DNA from: an uncultured Telmatospirillum sp.
Lineage (GTDB): Bacteria; Pseudomonadota; Alphaproteobacteria; Rhodospirillales; Magnetospirillaceae
Direction: 5' to 3'
Length of the DNA stretch: 44,994 nt
NCBI GenBank assembly: GCA_903858635.1
Contig: CAIOJO010000277.1
Span: 1-44,994, forward strand
Shown here: positions 41,959-44,994 of the stretch, piece by piece
Numbering within the stretch: the first letter of the stretch is position 1
Layout of the letters: every line of letters begins with the position of its first letter
Notes under the pieces: generated by a model
Told to the model about the DNA's origin: nothing
Databases searched by the model: none
Seen by the model: the letters and a program-made list of their open reading frames with translations, nothing else
Program-made: the position numbers and the translations under genes

Positions 41959-43545
41959 TCATATCGTCGGCTGATCGTCGATCCGCATGCGTTTCAGCCG
42001 CCGCCACAGGGTGGTGGTGCTGATGCCGAGTTCGCGCGCCGCGTCGACGCGACAGCCGCCATGCCGTTTCAACGCCGCCAGGATGACGCTGTGTTCGGTC
42101 TCGGCCAGGTGCCCGGCCAGCAACGGCGGGTCCATCGGCGTGCCGAACTCATGCGCCGCGGTCGCCGCCGACAGTCCGGAAAAGTGGTGCGCCAGCAGCA
42201 CGTCATCGCTGGCCAGGTTGACCGCCCGCTCCAGCACGTTGTGCAGTTCGCGGCAATTGCCGGGCCATTCATAGGACTGCAGTCGCTCCATGGCCGAGGG
42301 CTCGATGGCGCTGATGAAACGACCGTTCTGGCGGATCAGGCGATCGAGGATGCGCTGCGAGATTTCCGGGATGTCTTCCTTGCGCTCGCGCAGCGGCGGC
42401 AGGCGAATGTCGATGACGTTCAGCCGATAGAACAGGTCGGGGCGGAACCGGCCGGCCTTGATGTGTTGCGGCAGGTCGCGATTCGAGGTGGCGATGATGC
42501 GGACATCGATGGGTATCGGTTTGGCCGAGCCGATGCGCGACACTTCGCGCTCCTGCAAGACGCGCAGCAGCTTGGCCTGGGTGTCGAGGGGCATTTCGCT
42601 GACCTCGTCGAGCAGCAGAGTGCCGCCGCGCGCCTGTTCGAAGAGGCCGGCGCGGCCGCCTTTCTGGGCTCCGGTAAAGGCCCCCTCCTCGTAGCCGAAC
42701 AGGGTGCTCTCGACCAGGCTCTCGGGCATGGCCGAGCAGTTGATGGCGATGAACGGGCCATGACTGCGCGACGACGCGTTATGAATGGCTTGGGCGAACA
42801 GTTCCTTGCCGGTGCCGCTTTCGCCGACCAGCATTACCGAGGATTGCGACTGCGCCGCCTTCTTGGCGATCTCGACGACCTGGAGGATCTGCGGGCTGCG
42901 GCCGACGATATCCTCCCAACTGTATTTGCCGGTGCGGGTGCTCTTCACCTGGTCGAGCAGACGCTCCTTCTGGCGCACCGCGGTGGCGTTGTTGAAGCCG
43001 AACCCGAACGACGGATTGATCGGAATGCGCACCGCCATGGCGCCGGGGATCGAGCGGGACGAGCCGATGTTCGGCTTGCCGGTCCGCATCACCTCGCGGC
43101 AGGGCTCCGAGATGGTGCCGGGACCGACGCGGGCGCGGCCGAGGGCCGGGTCGGCGGTCATGATGCGGCGCCCTTCGCGGTCGAACAGCACCGCCTCGCC
43201 ACCGGCGACGCGGGCGATCAATGGCAAGGTCTCCTTCAGCACGTTGAAGAACTCGTTGCGCCGTTCGACCTTGCTGACGTTGGACATATAAAGGACGTAG
43301 CTCTCGATCGGGACGGCCACCTGCTCCACCCCCGAGACGGGATCGGTCTGGCCCTGGGTCTCGCCGCTTTCGGCGGTCCGCCGGCAGAACTCCAGAACCT
43401 GGGTCTCCACCTCGTCGACCGCCTGTCCCTGGCGGTCCATGGCAACCAGACAGAGGCCGCGCCGATCGGTCAATACGACGCCCCCGCCGCCCAATCGGGC
43501 GATCAACGGCAGGGCGGCCACCAGGTTATCGAGAAGGGTGCTCAT
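41959..43545 (-). CDS. Sigma-54-dependent transcriptional activator with a duplicated sensor region
   Basis: This 528-residue activator has an AAA+ domain with Walker A GESGTGKE (241-248), the sigma-54 contact GAFTGA (288-293), Walker [13 protein letters not shown] and the arginine finger region [14 protein letters not shown]-terminal Fis-type helix-turn-helix ([21 protein letters not shown]) ends it. The N-terminal 200 residues contain two similar stretches, [19 protein letters not shown] at about 12-30 and [19 protein letters not shown] at about 107-125, so the sensor arose by duplication. It should bind palindromes upstream of sigma-54 promoters; the nearest are those at 41111-41168. It is the best candidate to activate the ubiX operon. 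ATG 43545 has a GGAG ribosome-binding site. The effector is unknown, probably an aromatic acid or CoA ester. Confidence 0.92.
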   Translation of the reverse strand: MSTLLDNLVAALPLIARLGGGGVVLTDRRGLCLVAMDRQGQAVDEVETQVLEFCRRTAESGETQGQTDPVSGVEQVAVPIESYVLYMSNVSKVERRNEFFNVLKETLPLIARVAGGEAVLFDREGRRIMTADPALGRARVGPGTISEPCREVMRTGKPNIGSSRSIPGAMAVRIPINPSFGFGFNNATAVRQKERLLDQVKSTRTGKYSWEDIVGRSPQILQVVEIAKKAAQSQSSVMLVGESGTGKELFAQAIHNASSRSHGPFIAINCSAMPESLVESTLFGYEEGAFTGAQKGGRAGLFEQARGGTLLLDEVSEMPLDTQAKLLRVLQEREVSRIGSAKPIPIDVRIIATSNRDLPQHIKAGRFRPDLFYRLNVIDIRLPPLRERKEDIPEISQRILDRLIRQNGRFISAIEPSAMERLQSYEWPGNCRELHNVLERAVNLASDDVLLAHHFSGLSAATAAHEFGTPMDPPLLAGHLAETEHSVILAALKRHGGCRVDAARELGISTTTLWRRLKRMRIDDQPTI

Positions 43546-43755
43546 CCAACGCTCCGAAGGGGCCGCGGCCGGGCTGCCGATGCCCGTGCATGATCGGTCA
43601 GCGACCTCACCGAAAGCAACAATCGTTCCATCATTGATCTGGATTAGAGCGCGCCGCCTGCGGTTTGAGCAGAATCGCCGGTGGCAGGCCAACGGCCGGA
43701 CAATGGCCCGGACCACTGGCGCCGCCTGCCGCAACGACTTGGTCGAGAGGCTGCC

Positions 43756-44001
43756 ATGGAATCCAATCTCTCTCCCGTGCTGACGCGTCAGGACATTCGG
43801 GACGTGGTCGGCAGTATCGACGATAGCGTCGCCGCCGACATCATCGCCTGCGGAGCCACCATGGAGGATTTGGTCGAAGCATACGCCTGGGTTGCCGACG
43901 AAACCGACGCCCTGGCCGATGCCGAGAAGAACCTCAGTGGACAGGTGGCTCGTGTCTACGAGATCCTGACCGCCGAAGACGCTTGGCCGGAGGAGCCCTG
44001 A
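43756..44001 (+). CDS. Small conserved-type protein, function unknown
   Basis: This 81-residue acidic protein (many Asp and Glu) appears mostly alpha-helical with a core of DIRDVVGSIDDSVAADIIACG and VEAYAWVADETDALADAEKNL. A GAGAGG ribosome-binding site precedes the ATG at 43756. I do not recognise a family. It has no signal or membrane segment. It is divergent from the sigma-54 activator and meets the FNR-like gene tail to tail 5 bp away. Confidence 0.6.
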   Translation: MESNLSPVLTRQDIRDVVGSIDDSVAADIIACGATMEDLVEAYAWVADETDALADAEKNLSGQVARVYEILTAEDAWPEEP

Positions 44002-44006
44002 AGGCT

Positions 44007-44750
44007 CTAGTGGAAGAGCGTTGCCGCCTCCGCCCCGGATCCGGGGTCGATCCCGGCAATTGCGAACAGCTTGGCGGGAGCCAGGATGTGAAAGAGGCCG
44101 TTGCCGTAGTCGATGACCCCTTTCTGGCGCAACAGCGCCAAGGTCCGGTTGGTGTGGACCGGGGTAAGGCCGAGCGCGTCGGCGATATGGGTCTGGGTCA
44201 GGGGCAGTTTCAGCATCTCCCCCGGCGCCTCGGGAGCCCGGCGGCGCAGACGGTAGAACAACTCCAGCAGCAGGCTGGCGATCCGCTCGATGGCCGTCTT
44301 GCGCCCCACTGAGGTCAGCCGGTCATAGGCCCGCGCCTCGTCATGCGAGAACATGCAGGCCAGCTGGTAGGCGATGTTGGGACGCCGGTGCGCCACCTCG
44401 ACCAGGCGAAGCCGCGGAATCACGCATAATTCCATGCTATTGACGGCTTGGGCGCCGAAGCTGGGCGCGGTGACTTCCGGATGAAAGCCGACCAGGTCAC
44501 CGGGAAGGACGAACTGGACGATCTGCCGCCGTCCATCTTCCAGCAATTCATAGAGAAAGGCCCAGCCTTCCCGGATGCGGAACACCTCGTCCGAGGGTTC
44601 CCCCTGGTAGAACAGGTCTGATCCTGGGCCGACATGGCGCGGGGCGATATGCAGCAGGCTGCGGTCGTCGACCGAAAGATGCCGGCACAATCCCTCGGCC
44701 CGAACCGGGCAAGCCGCACAACCGGCTGCGGCAAAGGCTTCCTGACGCAT
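44007..44750 (-). CDS. Crp/Fnr-family regulator with a possible [4Fe-4S] oxygen sensor
   Basis: This 247-residue protein has an N-terminal Cys-x2-Cys-x7-Cys motif (Cys11, 14 and 22 in GCAACPVRAEGLC) and a fourth Cys109 in MELCVIP. This is the ligand set of FnrL/FnrN-type oxygen sensors. A cNMP-like beta-roll, a dimer helix (RKTAIERIASLLLELFYRLR) and a helix-turn-helix (LTQTHIADALGLTPVHTNRT) follow. The recognition helix has H-x-x-N-R where FNR has E-x-x-S-R, so its DNA site may differ from TTGAT-N4-ATCAA. I chose ATG 44750, which has GGAGGGG upstream; longer starts lack one. It may tie the neighbouring aromatic genes to oxygen supply, but I cannot confirm that it acts on them. Confidence 0.82.
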   Translation of the reverse strand: MRQEAFAAAGCAACPVRAEGLCRHLSVDDRSLLHIAPRHVGPGSDLFYQGEPSDEVFRIREGWAFLYELLEDGRRQIVQFVLPGDLVGFHPEVTAPSFGAQAVNSMELCVIPRLRLVEVAHRRPNIAYQLACMFSHDEARAYDRLTSVGRKTAIERIASLLLELFYRLRRRAPEAPGEMLKLPLTQTHIADALGLTPVHTNRTLALLRQKGVIDYGNGLFHILAPAKLFAIAGIDPGSGAEAATLFH

Positions 44751-44930
44751 CGGCTTCCCCTCCGCCATCGGAACCAACGCTGCAGTGCAGTATCGCACCG
44801 TTCGGCAATCCTGGCGAGCATATCATGGGGACGGGCGGCAATGCGGGCGTGCACGGGCTAGTGGATAAAATCCAACAGATATCACCCTATTGAGGATTCC
44901 CGGTGACTCGCGGATGTGCGAGTCTGTGGG

Positions 44931-44994
44931 ATGCGCCCAGGGATCATCTTTGAAGTGAATGCCGCCGACCGTGTCCGATTGGAAGCGATCGTGG
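44931..44994 (+). CDS. IS630-type transposase, start only
   Basis: The final 64 bases encode MRPGIIFEVNAADRVRLEAI, which resembles the N-terminus of IS630-family transposases (M-R-x-G-I with a later AADRxRLEAIV). The frame runs off the window. A 7-bp stem GACTCGC/GCGAGTC lies just before it (44905-44924), but an IS end could not be defined. Confidence 0.55.
   Translation, partial: MRPGIIFEVNAADRVRLEAIV

Noticed and set aside
43739-43755. A GG-N10-GC sequence (TTGGTCGAGAGGCTGCC) that resembles sigma-54
   Set aside because: It lies just before the ATG at 43756, so the transcript would start inside the gene, and the flanking bases match the consensus poorly.
1-44994. CRISPR arrays, tRNA and rRNA genes
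   Set aside because: I found no array of regularly spaced direct repeats and no tRNA- or rRNA-like sequence by eye. Small or divergent RNAs could have been missed.

Overview
The window is high-GC, gene-dense DNA from a proteobacterium. An alphaproteobacterium of the Rhodospirillales type (Magnetospirillum/Telmatospirillum-like) is the best guess. This rests on the FnrN/FnrL-like cysteine spacing of a Crp/Fnr regulator, the CZB chemoreceptor, the bacteriohemerythrin fusion and the style of the intergenic repeats. It is an inference from gene content, because no rRNA or tRNA gene was found.

Region 1 (1-13.8 kb) is mixed. It holds the end of an EAL phosphodiesterase, a DpgC-like crotonase, a hybrid histidine kinase, an A-type Fe-S carrier, a secreted HExxH protein, exonuclease III, a decayed alpha/beta hydrolase, ilvD, a GH16-like secreted protein without its catalytic glutamates, and a large metallo-beta-lactamase/cNMP-like/hemerythrin fusion.

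Region 2 (14-29 kb) is an aerobic benzoyl-CoA (box) catabolic block. It has a solute-binding protein, PaaG- and PaaH-like beta-oxidation enzymes, a chemoreceptor, the regulator boxR, a DUF4863 protein, an alpha/beta hydrolase, boxD, boxC, boxB and boxA. boxC carries one in-frame amber codon in an otherwise open frame. Five TGCA-N6-TGCA-like sites lie upstream of the solute-binding gene, between boxR and the DUF4863 gene, and between boxD and boxC. They look like a local BoxR operator set.

Region 3 (28.9-44 kb) looks like an aromatic-diacid upper pathway. It has a UbiX-like flavin prenyltransferase, a UbiD-family decarboxylase and two class III CoA-transferase subunits, one without the catalytic Asp. 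It also has a Liv-type ABC transporter with fused permeases, two dihydroxyphthalate-decarboxylase-like proteins and a flavin-fold protein. Divergent sigma-54 promoters at about 41.06 and 41.21 kb flank a shared palindromic enhancer region. A sigma-54 activator (41.96-43.55 kb) and an FNR-like regulator (44.0-44.75 kb) follow.

My reading is that the two blocks form one pathway. A phthalate-type diacid is imported, activated by CoA transfer and decarboxylated by the UbiD enzyme to benzoyl-CoA. BoxAB then epoxidises this, BoxC and BoxD cleave and oxidise it, and PaaG/PaaH-type enzymes carry it towards central metabolism. No benzoate-CoA ligase is present, which fits benzoyl-CoA being made directly. 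UbiD-dependent phthaloyl-CoA decarboxylation is known from anaerobic phthalate degraders, so linking it to the oxygen-dependent box route is the most interesting feature here. The right edge holds the start of a probable IS630-type transposase.
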